Shown here: positions 6,077-6,136 of the stretch, piece by piece
Numbering within the stretch: position 1 is the stretch's first letter
Layout of the letters: each line of letters starts with the position of its first letter
NCBI GenBank assembly: GCA_021545665.1
Contig: JAJRTX010000032.1
Span: 1 to 6,136, forward strand
From: Zetaproteobacteria bacterium
GTDB lineage: Bacteria > Pseudomonadota > Zetaproteobacteria > Mariprofundales > Mariprofundaceae
Reading direction: 5' to 3'
DNA: 6,136 bases
The notes under the pieces: generated by a model
What the model was told of the DNA's origin: nothing
Seen by the model: the letters and a program-made list of their open reading frames with translations, nothing else
Database searches by the model: none
Translations under genes and position numbers: made by a program

Positions 6077-6136
6077 CTACACCACTTCAAAGTCATCATC
6101 CGGATGCGGTGGCTTCTGATTTTTGATGTACTCTTT
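6077..6136 (-). CDS. C-terminal end of a Y1-type (IS200-like) transposase, partial
   Basis: Only the last 19 codons and a TAG stop (6077-6079) are in the window; the gene enters from the right edge. The peptide is KEYIKNQKPPHPDDDFEVV. A YI-x-NQ stretch near the C-terminus, followed by a short polar tail, is typical of IS200/IS605 TnpA and related REP-associated transposases, where it ends the helix that carries the catalytic tyrosine. The HUH motif and that tyrosine lie outside the window, so intactness cannot be judged. The hairpins directly downstream support the assignment. With so few residues this remains a tentative identification. Confidence 0.5.
   Translation of the reverse strand, partial: KEYIKNQKPPHPDDDFEVV

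Larger units (their letters stand above)
5996..6136 (-). mobile_element. Right-end part of a probable IS200/IS605-family element
   Basis: On the minus strand the 3' end of a Y1-type transposase gene (stop at 6077) is followed by about 80 bases containing three hairpins. The outermost is a 9-bp stem in the context GGAAG-hairpin-TCGTTCACG. Subterminal hairpins near the right end, followed by a short GTTCAC-like sequence, are typical of IS200/IS605 elements, which end without inverted repeats and make no target duplication. I place the boundary at about 5996-6000 by analogy only. The left end is outside the window. A REP-associated transposase (RAYT) with flanking REP hairpins is the main alternative. 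Confidence 0.55.

Noticed and set aside
5896..6099. 67-codon minus-strand frame across the hairpins
   Set aside because: It is translated through the transposon hairpins and overlaps the transposase 3' end in another frame.

Overview
The window looks like chromosomal DNA from a Gram-negative proteobacterium. A TsaD closely resembling the enterobacterial enzyme and a canonical type IV prepilin N-terminus support this. The gamma- or zeta-proteobacteria are plausible, but the sequence does not fix the class. Base composition is moderate and the genes are tightly packed and intact.

Left part (2-1095, + strand): the 3' end of a gene for a TPR-like protein overlaps by 19 bases the start of a prepilin gene with a textbook class III leader. 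These two form a translationally coupled pair, probably the end of a pilus or pseudopilus accessory operon that begins outside the window.

Middle part (1092-5676, - strand, read right to left): hyuA, hyuB and tsaD all point leftward. HyuA and HyuB are the two halves of a hydantoinase/oxoprolinase/acetone carboxylase-type ATP-dependent enzyme. Their genes overlap by 11 bases and both are full length, but the substrate cannot be read from the sequence. tsaD follows after a 57-base gap that holds a perfect 20-base palindrome. It encodes the tRNA threonylcarbamoyladenosine (t6A) transferase, an essential housekeeping enzyme in many bacteria. tsaD and the prepilin gene converge and share a TTAA tetranucleotide as stop codons on both strands.

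Right part (5677-6136): about 300 bases with no convincing gene separate hyuA from what appears to be the right end of an IS200/IS605-type element. That end has three consecutive hairpins and the last 19 codons of a Y1-type transposase gene running off the window edge. A candidate sigma-70 promoter facing hyuA lies immediately outside the inferred element end.

I see no CRISPR array, phage module, tRNA or rRNA. I found no clearly undescribed system. The most interesting points are the uncharacterised HyuA/HyuB pair, the double copy of the hairpin in the transposon end, and the unusual pilin (no Pro at mature position 22, no cysteines).
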